From NCBI RefSeq assembly GCF_001678755.1, contig NZ_LZDS01000001.1, positions 186,001 through 250,000 on the forward strand: a stretch of DNA of 64,000 nucleotides. Reading direction: 5' to 3'. A program made the position numbers and the translations under genes. Numbering within the stretch: position 1 is the first letter of the stretch; each line of letters opens with the position of its first letter. This document shows positions 9,882 through 19,840 of the stretch, one piece after another. Source of the DNA: Acinetobacter gandensis (GTDB taxonomy: Bacteria; Pseudomonadota; Gammaproteobacteria; Pseudomonadales; Moraxellaceae). The notes under the pieces were generated by a model. That model made no database searches. It was not told the origin of the DNA and saw only the letters and a list, made by a program, of their open reading frames with translations.

Positions 9882-12584
9882 TTAGTTCTCCTCTTTGTAG
9901 TCAGCAACAGCATGAAGCTCAGGTGTTTCTTGTGGAGCCCACGCTACAGGACGATCAGTGTCTAACTCAAAGCTAGAAATCGCATCTTTCACTAAGCGCG
10001 CATCCACTTCACCTTCATCCGCTAATTTTTTCAGCGTCGCAACAACGATATGCGCAGCATCGACGCCAAAGTAACTACGTAAATTACCGCGTGTATCTGA
10101 GCGACCATAGCCATCTGTACCTAATGCAACAAATGGGCGGTTGTCTGGAAGATAAGCACGTACTTGTTCACTATAAGCACGCATATGATCTGTCGCCGAA
10201 ACCACGATGCCGTCTTTTTCACGCAACAACTTCGAAATCCATGCTTCTTTAGTGTCTTCAGTTAATGGGTGTAAACGATTGTATTCTTCACATGCCATAC
10301 CATCACGCGCCAATTCATTGAAGCTTGTCACACTCCATACATTCGAGTGAATTTGGTATTCATCACGCAGGATTTTTGCCGCTTTAATTACTTCACGTAA
10401 AATCACACCTGAACCAAGCAACTGAACTGTCGCTTTGTCATCTTCTTCAAGTAAGTACATACCACGTTTGATGCCTTCTTCAGCACCTTCAGGAATCGCA
10501 GGATGTTCGTAGTTCTCGTTCATAACAGTGAGGTAATAGAACACACGCTCTTGGTTCACGTACATACGTTTCAAACCATCGTGCACGATCACGGCTAATT
10601 CATAACCAAAACATGGGTCATATGACACACAATTTGGAATGGTGTTAGCTAAAATATGCGAGTGACCATCTTGGTGCTGTAAGCCTTCACCGTTCAATGT
10701 CGTACGGCCTGCCGTTGCACCCAACAAGAAACCTTGCGCCTGCGCATCACCTGCAGCCCATGCAATGTCGCCAATACGCTGGAAACCGAACATTGAGTAG
10801 TACATATACATTGGAATCATGGGTAAGTTATTGGTTGAATAACTGGTACCTAACGCCGCCCAAGCACTCATCGCGCCGGCTTCGTTAATCCCTTCTTGTA
10901 ACATGTGACCATCTTTAGCTTCACGGTAATGCATCAACTGTTCTTGGTCTTCAGGGGTATATTTTTGACCATGGGCCGCATAGATACCCAACTGACGGAA
11001 CATACCTTCCAAACCAAAGGTACGCGCTTCATCCGGAACGATTGGCACCACACGATCTTTAATGGCTTTTTCTTTCAATAAAGATGAAATCAAACGCACC
11101 ATCAGCATGGTTGTAGATTGTTCTTTACCGCCGCTGCCTTTGAGTACCGCATCAAACACTGACAATTCAGGAATTGCCAGCTGTTCGCTTTCTTTACGGC
11201 GAGCAGGTAAATAACCACCCAATGCCTCACGACGCGCCTTCATGTATTTCAATTCAGGTGAGTTTTCGCTTGGACGGTAGAACGGCACTTCTTCCAATTG
11301 CTCATCAGTGAATGGCAAGTTGAAACGGTTACGTACATATTTTAAAGATTCAAGCTGCATTTTCTTGATTTGGTGGGTTTTGTTCACCGCTTCAATTTCT
11401 TCAGACAAGCCATAACCTTTCACAGTTTTCGCAAGGATTACGGTTGGTTGACCTGTTGATTTCATTGCTTCTGCATATGCTGCATAAACTTTGTACGGGT
11501 CGTGACCACCGCGATTTAGATTATCAATATCTTCATCGCTCAGGTTTTTCACCAACTCTTCAGCTTCTGGATATTTACCAAAGAAGTGTGCACGGGTATA
11601 AGCCCCACCCTTTACTTGATAACGCTGATAGTCACCATCAACGGCTTCTTCCATCACCGCTTTTAAAGCGCCTGTTTTATCTTTATCAAGTAGCGGATCC
11701 CAATGACGACCCCATACTACTTTGATGACACGCCAACCTGCACCACGGAACAGTGATTCAAGTTCTTGAATAATTTTACCGTTACCACGCACCGGACCAT
11801 CAAGACGCTGTAAGTTACAGTTTACAACCCACACTAGGTTGTCTAACTTTTCACGACCCGCAAGCGCGATTGCACCAGTACTTTCTGGCTCGTCCATCTC
11901 GCCATCGCCAAGATATGCCCAAACCTTGCGGTCTTCTTCCTTAATTAAGCCACGGTTCATCAAGTACTTTTGAATATGTGCTTGATAGATCGACATAATT
12001 GGGCCAAGACCCATCGATACCGTTGGGAACTGCCAATAATCCGGCATTAAATATGGATGTGGGTAAGAAGGAAGTCCTTTACCACCCACTTCACGACGGA
12101 AATTATTTAAATGATCTTCAGTCAGACGACCTTCAAGGAAAGAACGTGCATAAATACCCGGTGCGCAGTGACCTTGGTAATAAATCATGTCACCGCCAAA
12201 GCTGTCGCTATTGGCACGGAAGAAGTGGTTAAAACCTACATCATATAAGGTTGCAGAAGATGCAAAGCTGGCCAAGTGACCACCTAAATCGTCACCCGTT
12301 TTGTTGGCACGTAAAACCATTGCCAAAGCATTCCAACGGATCAGCGCACGAATACGACGCTCCATATCCGGATCACCTGGCATCGGTGGCTGTTCTGCAA
12401 CAGAAATGGTATTTAAATAAGGAGTATTTAGTCGCTGAATGGGAACGTGTTTGGCAATTGCTTGCTGATAAAGTTTTTCGAGCAAAAATGCAGCACGATC
12501 AGTACCCATATGCTGTAAAACTGAGTCAAATGCGTCCTGCCATTCTTGGGTTTCCTGAGCATCTGTATCGCCATAAAACGCCAT
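9882..12584 (-). CDS. aceE: Pyruvate dehydrogenase E1 component (homodimeric type)
   Basis: Thiamine-diphosphate enzyme that decarboxylates pyruvate and acetylates the lipoyl groups of AceF. Its 900 residues fit the homodimeric alpha-2 E1 family. The ThDP/Mg motif starts at YLGDGEMDEPES and ends VVNCN about 25 residues later. Further signatures are HFFRANSDSFGGD near the N terminus and GRTTLNGEGLQHQDGHS in the middle. It is the first gene of the aceE-aceF pair. About 220 bases without a gene lie upstream, up to the terminator of the M23 peptidase gene, and must hold the promoter. Confidence 0.98.
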   Translation of the reverse strand: MAFYGDTDAQETQEWQDAFDSVLQHMGTDRAAFLLEKLYQQAIAKHVPIQRLNTPYLNTISVAEQPPMPGDPDMERRIRALIRWNALAMVLRANKTGDDLGGHLASFASSATLYDVGFNHFFRANSDSFGGDMIYYQGHCAPGIYARSFLEGRLTEDHLNNFRREVGGKGLPSYPHPYLMPDYWQFPTVSMGLGPIMSIYQAHIQKYLMNRGLIKEEDRKVWAYLGDGEMDEPESTGAIALAGREKLDNLVWVVNCNLQRLDGPVRGNGKIIQELESLFRGAGWRVIKVVWGRHWDPLLDKDKTGALKAVMEEAVDGDYQRYQVKGGAYTRAHFFGKYPEAEELVKNLSDEDIDNLNRGGHDPYKVYAAYAEAMKSTGQPTVILAKTVKGYGLSEEIEAVNKTHQIKKMQLESLKYVRNRFNLPFTDEQLEEVPFYRPSENSPELKYMKARREALGGYLPARRKESEQLAIPELSVFDAVLKGSGGKEQSTTMLMVRLISSLLKEKAIKDRVVPIVPDEARTFGLEGMFRQLGIYAAHGQKYTPEDQEQLMHYREAKDGHMLQEGINEAGAMSAWAALGTSYSTNNLPMIPMYMYYSMFGFQRIGDIAWAAGDAQAQGFLLGATAGRTTLNGEGLQHQDGHSHILANTIPNCVSYDPCFGYELAVIVHDGLKRMYVNQERVFYYLTVMNENYEHPAIPEGAEEGIKRGMYLLEEDDKATVQLLGSGVILREVIKAAKILRDEYQIHSNVWSVTSFNELARDGMACEEYNRLHPLTEDTKEAWISKLLREKDGIVVSATDHMRAYSEQVRAYLPDNRPFVALGTDGYGRSDTRGNLRSYFGVDAAHIVVATLKKLADEGEVDARLVKDAISSFELDTDRPVAWAPQETPELHAVADYKEEN

Positions 12585-12806
12585 ACTTCACCTATCCTAT
12601 GTGCTAAATATATAGGTCTATTAGTATCATATTTTGGGCATACTCAGTTATTGCCACAGATGAATACGCTTTGGCTGCATTATTTATTTGCTAAATACTT
12701 ATTGATTATTAATTACACTTTTTTACATTTTTTGGTCAATTTGGATAATTTTTCCTACATACATTATTTTTTTTCAATGATAACGTTATAGCTTAAAGCA
12801 ATAAAT

Positions 12807-12844
12807 AAAAAGCCAGTGTCTGTAGAGGTCAGACACTGGCTTTT
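12807..12844 (-). terminator. Terminator after the M23 peptidase gene
   Basis: AAAGCCAGTGTCTG and AGACACTGGCTTTT form a 13-base stem, followed on the minus strand by a T-rich tract. Confidence 0.8.
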
Positions 12845-12944
12845 AGAAACAAAGACTTCGTAAATACTGCTACCGTTTTTAATTGATCAATATCGTAGAT
12901 ATTCCTCAATCATCCTACAAGGTAGCAATTCGAAGCTAAACAAA

Positions 12945-13640
12945 TTATGGCAACATCGCTAAGTAAGTAGACGGATTCTTGCGTTGACCATCTTTTACTA
13001 CTTCATAGTGTAAATGTGGGCCAGTACAACGACCTGTACATCCAACATTGGCAATATGCTCGCCAGCTTCAACACGCTCACCTACACGAGCAATTAGACG
13101 CGAAGCATGAGCATAACGGGTAAGATAGCCATTACCGTGGTTAATCTCGACATATTGACCATAACCTGTGCCCCAACCTGACTTTGTCACGATACCTGGG
13201 CCAGTTGCGTAAATAGGTGTGCCGCTTGCAGCAGATAGGTCTAAGCCTGAATGGTTTTCAGCGCGACCACCCATCGTACGGCCGCCATAATTAGAGCTGA
13301 CACGTTTCATATCTGGAAGTGGGTGTGCGATTAACCAAGAGTATGGATTGTTTGAACTTGCAGTATAGTTTTTAGAAACTGCACTTGAACCGTATTTTTT
13401 GGCGATAGTCGCATTGTTCAGTTCAACTGATTTTTCACGAATTTGAACATTCAATTTCGTTTCAGCGGGAATATCTAGATCATTACTTTCTGAATATGCA
13501 CCTTGAGACAAAGTACGGGTTAACTGTTCTATACGATCTGATGAACTATCTGCTTGATTTAGTTCAACTAGATCTGCGAAAGCGACTGAAGCGGCCGAAG
13601 CAGCCAATGAAAAAGCCAACAAAACACGTCGTAAATGCAT
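12945..13640 (-). CDS. Periplasmic M23-family metallopeptidase (LytM/peptidoglycan hydrolase type)
   Basis: The 231-residue protein has a Sec signal peptide (MHLRRVLLAFSLAASAASVAFA) and a C-terminal LytM domain. Zinc ligands are His130 and Asp134 (NHSGLDL) and His211 of HLHYE; His178 (YAHAS) and His209 are the catalytic partners, so it looks catalytically competent. The loop before the active site reads CTGRCTGPHLH, with cysteines 201 and 205 where the family usually has serines. It probably cleaves peptidoglycan peptide cross-links in the periplasm. It is divergent from dciA with about 110 bases between them. Confidence 0.88.
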   Translation of the reverse strand: MHLRRVLLAFSLAASAASVAFADLVELNQADSSSDRIEQLTRTLSQGAYSESNDLDIPAETKLNVQIREKSVELNNATIAKKYGSSAVSKNYTASSNNPYSWLIAHPLPDMKRVSSNYGGRTMGGRAENHSGLDLSAASGTPIYATGPGIVTKSGWGTGYGQYVEINHGNGYLTRYAHASRLIARVGERVEAGEHIANVGCTGRCTGPHLHYEVVKDGQRKNPSTYLAMLP

Positions 13641-13748
13641 AAAAAACCTCTATAAACTGTTCTTACTTAATTTCCTAGCGTGATCTCATCCTTGATATCT
13701 GATTGAAGGAGCGCATAAGATTAAGACATAAACATGTAGGAAATATGT

Positions 13749-14189
13749 ATGTCCGAACCTGTCAACGTTTTTCAACCCAAAAGAAAACACTTAAAAACAG
13801 GAAACTTCTCGTTTCTTTCAACTCAAGTTGCTGCATGGCAGAAACTTACGAAACTTGTTCAACCTGTATTACCCCAACCGGAGCAATGGCAAGTCGTTTG
13901 TTATTTAAATGGCGTGCTTATGTTGACTGGAGAAAATCAGGCGCTCATAAGTCAGCTTGCTTATCTACAGAAACAATATATTGCACAACTCACACAATTA
14001 CCCGAATTCAAAGATTTACACAAGATTCAAGTTCGTTTGAGAACTCCGCCTCAAACACCCCATTCCCCTGAAAAAATTTCAAGAACCCTTAGCACAGAAA
14101 CTCAGGATTTACTCCGTAATGCTGCTGACTTTGTGAGCGACCCTAAGCTTAGCCAAGCAATGCTGCGTTTGGCAAGCAATAAAAAGTAA
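13749..14189 (+). CDS. dciA: DciA-type (DUF721) helicase-loading protein
   Basis: A 146-residue protein with the DUF721 fold: a helix-rich N terminus, then WQVVCYLNGVLMLTGENQALISQL, the conserved KH-like core, and KIQVRLR. DciA is the ancestral loader of the replicative helicase DnaB in bacteria that lack DnaC/DnaI. The place beside lpxC matches Pseudomonas, where the DUF721 gene is also next to lpxC. ATG 13749 has an AGGAA site 6 bases upstream. It is alone on the plus strand, with lpxC converging on it. The function is inferred from family and context. Confidence 0.75.
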   Translation: MSEPVNVFQPKRKHLKTGNFSFLSTQVAAWQKLTKLVQPVLPQPEQWQVVCYLNGVLMLTGENQALISQLAYLQKQYIAQLTQLPEFKDLHKIQVRLRTPPQTPHSPEKISRTLSTETQDLLRNAADFVSDPKLSQAMLRLASNKK

Positions 14190-14286
14190 CCACCCCATAG
14201 TCACAGCTTAATCGCAGAATCAAAAATGTGACATAATTAACATTAATTTTAGTTATATTATAACATTGCCACCGAAAGACAATGAC

Positions 14287-15189
14287 TTATGTCACATTCA
14301 CATAACTTATTGGACAATCATTTATGTCATCAAATGTTACAATTTCATAGCTATCTGGATCACTTTTGACATTGCGCAGCAGCTGATTATTTAAAGCATG
14401 ACCCGACTTATATGCATCATATTTGGCAATAATTTGGTGACCAAGTAAATAAAGATCACCTACAGCGTCTAATATTTTGTGACGAACAAACTCGTCAGAG
14501 AAGCGTAAACCTTCTTCATTGACTACACCTGTTTCATCTACCCCAATGGCATTATCTAAGCTTGCGCCAAGTGCCAAATTATTGGCTTTGAGATAATCCA
14601 AATCCTTCATAAAACCAAAAGTTCGGGCTTCACTAACCTCATAAACAAAAGTTTCAGTCGAAAAATCAATGGTCGCCGATTGGAATTCTTTTTTGAAAGC
14701 AGGATGATCAAAATCAATAGTAAAGTTTAATTGAAAGCCGTCATGTGGTTCAAAGACCGCACGTTTATCGTCTATCAATGCCTCAACAGGTTTTAGAATT
14801 TTTATAAATTTTTTCGGTGCATTTTGTTCAACCAACTCACCTTGCATGAGTAAATAGATAAATGGACCTGCACTACCGTCCATAATCGGTACTTCTGATG
14901 CTGATACTTCAACAATCAGGTTATCAATTCCTAGACCTGCAATCGCACTCATAATGTGTTCAATCGTACCGACTTTGGCATTTTCTTGTACCAAGTTTGA
15001 ACACATAAATGCTTCTTGAATCAGCATTGCATCGGCATGAATATCAACTGGAGGATTCAGATCAATACGTCGAAATACAATTCCCCCATCGGCACGATGT
15101 GGCACAAAGTTAATCATGACTTTTTGCCCGCTATGCAGTCCGATGCCACTCGCTTTCACGACGCGTTTCAGGGTACGTTGCTTCAACAT
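14287..15189 (-). CDS. lpxC: UDP-3-O-acyl-N-acetylglucosamine deacetylase
   Basis: Zinc-dependent deacetylase for the first committed step of lipid A synthesis. The 300-residue protein starts [21 protein letters not shown] and has [18 protein letters not shown] with the first zinc His. It also has [17 protein letters not shown] with the second His and Asp, and [10 protein letters not shown] with the catalytic His. It lies after ftsZ, but a strong terminator sits between them, so it needs its own promoter, probably inside the ftsZ-lpxC gap of 125 bases. Confidence 0.98.
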   Translation of the reverse strand: MLKQRTLKRVVKASGIGLHSGQKVMINFVPHRADGGIVFRRIDLNPPVDIHADAMLIQEAFMCSNLVQENAKVGTIEHIMSAIAGLGIDNLIVEVSASEVPIMDGSAGPFIYLLMQGELVEQNAPKKFIKILKPVEALIDDKRAVFEPHDGFQLNFTIDFDHPAFKKEFQSATIDFSTETFVYEVSEARTFGFMKDLDYLKANNLALGASLDNAIGVDETGVVNEEGLRFSDEFVRHKILDAVGDLYLLGHQIIAKYDAYKSGHALNNQLLRNVKSDPDSYEIVTFDDINDCPISYVNVT

Positions 15190-15254
15190 GTATTTTCTAT
15201 CATCTGTTCACAAAACCGCTATACGTTAGCATATTTAGCCATTGATAAAAAACA

Positions 15255-15281
15255 AAAAGGTAGCCGTAAGGCTACCTTTTG
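15255..15281 (-). terminator. Terminator after ftsZ
   Basis: AAAAGGTAGCC pairs with GGCTACCTTTT around GTAA, followed on the minus strand by TGTTTTTT. It separates ftsZ from lpxC. Confidence 0.85.
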
Positions 15282-15314
15282 TAATTCACAGCGTGTTAAC
15301 ACATTGAATTTGTT

Positions 15315-16505
15315 TTATTTACGTTGTTGATTCTTCAGATAATCCTGAATACTCATTGGCGTAGGACGTGCGCTGGCATTGCTTGATGCAGCAGCAGGAG
15401 CTGCTGCAGCTTCAGTTTGCTGACGCTGAATTGCCGGTACATCATCTTCATCAACTGGTACTTGACCTGTAGAGGCAGTACGTGTTGCTTGCGCTACTGG
15501 ACGTTTCATAGGTTCAGCAGAATCTGCAGAGTTACGTGTTAAACCTGTTGCAATTACAGTTACACTGATTTCATCACGTGCATCCGGATCAAATACCGTA
15601 CCGTAGAAGACCTGACCTTCATCTAAGTCAACAATCTGGTTTACTACATCGGTAATTTCTTCAATTTCACCGAATGTAACATCGTCGCCACCCGTTACGT
15701 TAATTAAGATGCCTTTAGCATTCATAATAGTCACGTTGTCAAGTAATGGACTACGGATTGCTTGTTCTGCAGCCTGACGTGCACGATTTTCACCACGGCC
15801 TGAGCCAGCACCCATCATTGCGTAACCACGTGTACTCATGGCAGTTTTCAAATCGGCGAAGTCAAGGTTGATATGACCCGGACGTACCACCAAATCAAAG
15901 ATACTACGTACCGCATTTAACAATACATCGTCTGCCTTTTTATAGGCATCTTTCATTGAAATATCGCGGAATACTTTAAGTAGACGTTGGTTGGGAATAA
16001 TAATCAAAGAATCAACGTGTTGCTCTAGTGCTTCAATCCCTTTTTCAGCAGATTGTTGACGACGTTTACCTTCAAAATTAAATGGTGTTGTAACCACACC
16101 TACAGTCAAAATGCCCATTTCTTTGGCAATTTCAGCAACTACGGGTGCAGCGCCTGTACCTGTACCACCGCCCATACCAGCGGTAACAAATACCATGTCC
16201 GTACCTTCAAGGTGCTGACGAATTAACTCACGGCTTTCTTCTGCTGCAGTTTGACCAACTTGTGGATTTGCACCAGCACCTAAACCACGTGTACTTTGCT
16301 CACCCAGTTGGATTTTAAATTGAGCATTCATACGATCAAGCGCTTGTTTATCTGTATTGGCACAAACAAACTTTACACCGTCAATGTCAGATTCAAGCAT
16401 ATGCTGTACTGCATTACCACCTGCACCGCCTACACCGAATACTGTGAAACGGGCTTGACCGATGCTGTCGCTTTGATCATCTTCTAAAAATTCAAATGAG
16501 GCCAT
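15315..16505 (-). CDS. ftsZ: Cell-division GTPase FtsZ
   Basis: Tubulin-like GTPase that forms the Z-ring. It has 396 residues: [11 protein letters not shown] near the N terminus, the tubulin signature [10 protein letters not shown] near residue 107, and the T7-loop region NLDFADLKT. After an Ala/Pro/Thr-rich linker comes the C-terminal tail [17 protein letters not shown], a slightly divergent form of the FtsA/ZipA-binding peptide. About 160 bases without a gene separate it from ftsA. They could hold an ftsZ promoter, but I see no convincing one. Confidence 0.98.
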   Translation of the reverse strand: MASFEFLEDDQSDSIGQARFTVFGVGGAGGNAVQHMLESDIDGVKFVCANTDKQALDRMNAQFKIQLGEQSTRGLGAGANPQVGQTAAEESRELIRQHLEGTDMVFVTAGMGGGTGTGAAPVVAEIAKEMGILTVGVVTTPFNFEGKRRQQSAEKGIEALEQHVDSLIIIPNQRLLKVFRDISMKDAYKKADDVLLNAVRSIFDLVVRPGHINLDFADLKTAMSTRGYAMMGAGSGRGENRARQAAEQAIRSPLLDNVTIMNAKGILINVTGGDDVTFGEIEEITDVVNQIVDLDEGQVFYGTVFDPDARDEISVTVIATGLTRNSADSAEPMKRPVAQATRTASTGQVPVDEDDVPAIQRQQTEAAAAPAAASSNASARPTPMSIQDYLKNQQRK

Positions 16506-16664
16506 GCCTAAAAAATTCCTAATACATAATTGGCAGACACTTCAGCCCGTATACTGCCTTGATCTTAATAAAAATTGTTTTTTAGAATGCTGCCCAAGTT
16601 CCAGCTTGTCAAGTACAAGCAATAATCAGTACAACTTCCCAACAATATTCCCAAATATTTCAAC

Positions 16665-17927
16665 TTAAAAGATTGATTTCAACGTATCGTTAAAACCCGT
16701 CCATGCTCGTTTTACCCGACTGAAAACCGAAAGCTTTTCGGTATCTTCAGGTTCAACGATTGTATCTTGCGTTTCACTTTGACTAAAAATAAGCAGACCC
16801 GCAGCTGTAGCGTATTGTGAACGACGTAATGCTGCTTGTTGTTGATCATCTGCATATACCTGCACTGGGGGATTACCCAAATGTGCAGAAACGCCTAAAA
16901 TTCGGCGTGCAAACGTTACCATACCTTCAATTTGGCAAGCATCGCCTGTCAGTACCACACCATGGTATAAACCATGGATTGCACCATGATTTACTAATTC
17001 ATCACGCACTTGATTAAAAATTTCTTCATAACGTGCAATGATAATTTCAGTGAGTTCAATTCGGCTAATGGTTTGCGGACCATCAATACCTTGATATTGA
17101 ATCATACTTTCAGGTTTAACGACTTTTAAATCTACACAACCGTATAATAATTTAATACGTTCCGCTTCTTCAGTCGTGGTTTGCAGCACTGCAGCAATAT
17201 CACGCGTCACATGCTCACCACCACGCTGTAAGGTGTGGGTCATGGCTAAGCGGCCATCCAAATGGACTGCAATATTTGTGGTACCCGCACCAATATCGAC
17301 CAGGCAAACACCGTATTCTTTTTCATCTTTGAGCAAACTGGCTTCGGCTGTTGCTAATGACGAAATCACCATACGTTCCACGCCAATGTTGGCACCTTTC
17401 AACGCACGATCTAGGTTTTGCATGGTACTAATCGGCAACATCATCAAATGATAATGTCCAGTCATACTACGTGCAGACATTCGAATTGGGTTTAATACCC
17501 ATTCAGGCTCATCATCAAGCTCAAAGCCAAGTGGCACAGCACTGACCAAATAGTGGTCAGAGGTTAAATGACTGGCTTTGGCCAGTTCTAATGCACGCAC
17601 CACTTCATTGGTGGTAATCGCATGGTCATTATTTTCAATTGGAGTACGACCAGAGGCATAAAAACTTTTTAATTCCGCACTCGGAATCGAAATCCACGCA
17701 GAATGCACACGACATTCAGCCATATCTTCCGCTTCTTGTACGGCATTTTTAATGGCAGTGACGACTTTATCGAGACTTACAATTTTCCCTTTATTCATGC
17801 CGCGGTTACGAGCGGTCGCCATCCCTACCACTTGGATATTGTCTGGCGCGTGTACCTTACCAATCAAAACTGAAACTTTGTGCGTCCCAATGTCAATCGC
17901 AACAACCGAGGGAACAGCTTCATTCAT
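16665..17927 (-). CDS. ftsA: Cell-division actin-like protein FtsA
   Basis: Actin-fold ATPase that tethers FtsZ to the membrane. In its 420 residues I see the phosphate-1 motif VAIDIGTHKVSVLIGK and the 1C domain with HSAWISIPSAEL. Also present are the phosphate-2 motif VDIGAGTTNIAVH, the adenosine motif VLTGDACQIEGM, and the C-terminal amphipathic membrane helix RVKRAWTGFNDTLKSIF. It follows ftsQ by 68 bases. Confidence 0.97.
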   Translation of the reverse strand: MNEAVPSVVAIDIGTHKVSVLIGKVHAPDNIQVVGMATARNRGMNKGKIVSLDKVVTAIKNAVQEAEDMAECRVHSAWISIPSAELKSFYASGRTPIENNDHAITTNEVVRALELAKASHLTSDHYLVSAVPLGFELDDEPEWVLNPIRMSARSMTGHYHLMMLPISTMQNLDRALKGANIGVERMVISSLATAEASLLKDEKEYGVCLVDIGAGTTNIAVHLDGRLAMTHTLQRGGEHVTRDIAAVLQTTTEEAERIKLLYGCVDLKVVKPESMIQYQGIDGPQTISRIELTEIIIARYEEIFNQVRDELVNHGAIHGLYHGVVLTGDACQIEGMVTFARRILGVSAHLGNPPVQVYADDQQQAALRRSQYATAAGLLIFSQSETQDTIVEPEDTEKLSVFSRVKRAWTGFNDTLKSIF

Positions 17928-17995
17928 TATTTACTACTACCATTCACATGTTTGTTTAATTAATGGCTTAAAGCCTCTACTTATAAAGCCGGTCA

Positions 17996-18850
17996 TTATG
18001 GCTTCACCGGTGTTCCATTCGCAATGCCTATGTCATCACTGGTTACAACAAACTGACCATTTACCGATTTTGCAGGAATGGAATTTTTCCATTGAATCGC
18101 TAGACCATTTCGGTAACGCAGGTCAATTGCAGAAATTCTTGGCCAAACTGGCTTTAAATCACTGTGTGCAAGATAACTTAAACGTTGCAACTTACTCATG
18201 GTTTGATCTTGGTCGACGATGACACGTAAACCTGAATCAAACTGCATAAACCATGTCATGCGTTCCGTTAAATAAAGTTCTTTTAATCGGATGCCGACCG
18301 GTAAAAATAACTGGTTAATTTCATTGTACCGTCTCATCATCATTTTAGAATGACTGACCGGACCGTGAAGTAATGGCAGTTGCTGATGATTTTGTGGTGT
18401 TAGCTCGGAAAAGACCTCACCACTATCACTCAACAAACGCCCTGTGCCCCAACGAGCAATGGCTTGACGTGGCATCACACGAACGCGAATTGCATTCGGC
18501 CATGCACGTGAAACAACCACGCGATCGACCCAAGATAACTCTAAAGCTCGATCACGAATGACACGTAAATCTGAGGTAAAATAGTTTTGTGTCACCAATG
18601 GTGATACATAACTCATCACTTGTTGCTTTTCTTGTGCTGAACGTGCACCCACCACATCTAACTCTGCCACTCGGGCATCAGTCATCACACGATAGAGCCC
18701 AAACACCCCTGCAGCCAATACCAAACAAGCAACCAGTAGCAAAACCCATCCACCTACATTGGTAAGCTTTTCCTTACGTGTAGGCGGCTTGTCGTGTATG
18801 GATGTCGTTGCAGCACGCTTACGGCGCATTGACGCAGGGAGTTGAGCCAT
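17996..18850 (-). CDS. ftsQ: Cell-division protein FtsQ
   Basis: Bitopic membrane protein of the divisome. It has a basic cytoplasmic tail to about residue 32, one membrane helix (VGGWVLLLVACLVLAAGVFG, about 33-52), then a periplasmic POTRA domain (VAELDVVGARS to MPRQAIARWG) and the FtsQ/DivIB beta domain ending IQWKNSIP. It starts 3 bases after the ddl stop, so ddl-ftsQ-ftsA is a compact unit. The length of 284 residues is normal. Confidence 0.95.
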   Translation of the reverse strand: MAQLPASMRRKRAATTSIHDKPPTRKEKLTNVGGWVLLLVACLVLAAGVFGLYRVMTDARVAELDVVGARSAQEKQQVMSYVSPLVTQNYFTSDLRVIRDRALELSWVDRVVVSRAWPNAIRVRVMPRQAIARWGTGRLLSDSGEVFSELTPQNHQQLPLLHGPVSHSKMMMRRYNEINQLFLPVGIRLKELYLTERMTWFMQFDSGLRVIVDQDQTMSKLQRLSYLAHSDLKPVWPRISAIDLRYRNGLAIQWKNSIPAKSVNGQFVVTSDDIGIANGTPVKP

Positions 18851-18853
18851 AAT

Positions 18854-19783
18854 TTAGTGTGCCGCAGCTGTTAGGGTTTGTTCTAAAATTGCCACACATA
18901 ACTCATCAAAGCTATAGCCCACTGCTTTGGCAGCTTTTGGCACAAGCGAATGACTGGTCATCCCCGGAACGGTATTAACTTCCAATAACCAGAAATTACC
19001 TTGTTCGTCCTGCATGGCATCAATACGACCCCAGCCACTTGCACCAACGGCTTGGAAGGCACGTAAGCATAGTGCTTGAAGACGTTTTTCTTCATCTTCA
19101 GTTAAACCACATGGAATGCCATACTGCACATCATTACGGTTGTATTTGGCTTCGTAATCGTAAAATGCCACATCCGCAGGTGGCTCTAAACGGATCACAG
19201 GCAATGCCACACCATTTAAAATCACAATGGTGAATTCACGTCCAGTAATCCATTTCTCCGCCATCACAACAGCGTCATGTTGAGTTGCTTTTGTAATCGC
19301 TTCAGCAAAGTCTTCCATTTTTTCAACTTTGCTCATGCCAATGCTTGAGCCTTCATGTACTGGTTTGATAATAAATGGCAGACCAATACTATCGACAATT
19401 TCTTGCAAATCTGAATCTTTGCTGACAATGCGATACGGTGCAGTTGGCAGCTCAGAACCTTGCCAAACTTGCTTGGTTTTCACTTTGTCCATACCAATGG
19501 CAGATCCTTGAACACCTGTACCTGTATATGGAATATTTAACCATTCAAGTGTGCCTTGAATCTGACCATCTTCACCACCACGACCATGCAATACAATGAA
19601 TGCACGATCATAGCCCACCAACTCAGTCACACTGCGTTGCTGTGGATCGAAAGCTTCGGCATTTACACCCGAACGCACCAATGCTTCAAGTACAGCTTTA
19701 CCACTATCGAGAGAAACCTCACGTTCGGCAGATTTACCACCTAATAACACGGCAACTTTGCCGAATTTTGAAGCATTTGACAC
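18854..19783 (-). CDS. ddl: D-alanine--D-alanine ligase
   Basis: ATP-grasp ligase that makes the D-Ala-D-Ala dipeptide for MurF. GKVAVLLGGKSAEREVSLDSG opens the protein, then PVHEGSSIGMSKV, and the metal-binding end LLEVNTVPGMTSHS. I chose GTG 19783 because AAGGA lies 7 bases before it and the translation (VSNASKFGKVAV) matches where the family begins. The longer GTG at 19831 adds 16 unsupported residues. With this start it has 309 residues, the usual size. It lies between murC and ftsQ. Confidence 0.95.
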   Translation of the reverse strand: MSNASKFGKVAVLLGGKSAEREVSLDSGKAVLEALVRSGVNAEAFDPQQRSVTELVGYDRAFIVLHGRGGEDGQIQGTLEWLNIPYTGTGVQGSAIGMDKVKTKQVWQGSELPTAPYRIVSKDSDLQEIVDSIGLPFIIKPVHEGSSIGMSKVEKMEDFAEAITKATQHDAVVMAEKWITGREFTIVILNGVALPVIRLEPPADVAFYDYEAKYNRNDVQYGIPCGLTEDEEKRLQALCLRAFQAVGASGWGRIDAMQDEQGNFWLLEVNTVPGMTSHSLVPKAAKAVGYSFDELCVAILEQTLTAAAH

Positions 19784-19840
19784 GTTTATATCCTTAAACT
19801 TTTTGCACTGTCTAACTAGACTTTCAATCACCCAAAGTGA

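Noticed and set aside
9882..12584. Shadow frames opposite aceE/aceF with Ala/Thr/Cys-rich sequences
   Set aside because: They mirror the codon pattern of the real genes and contain no family motifs.
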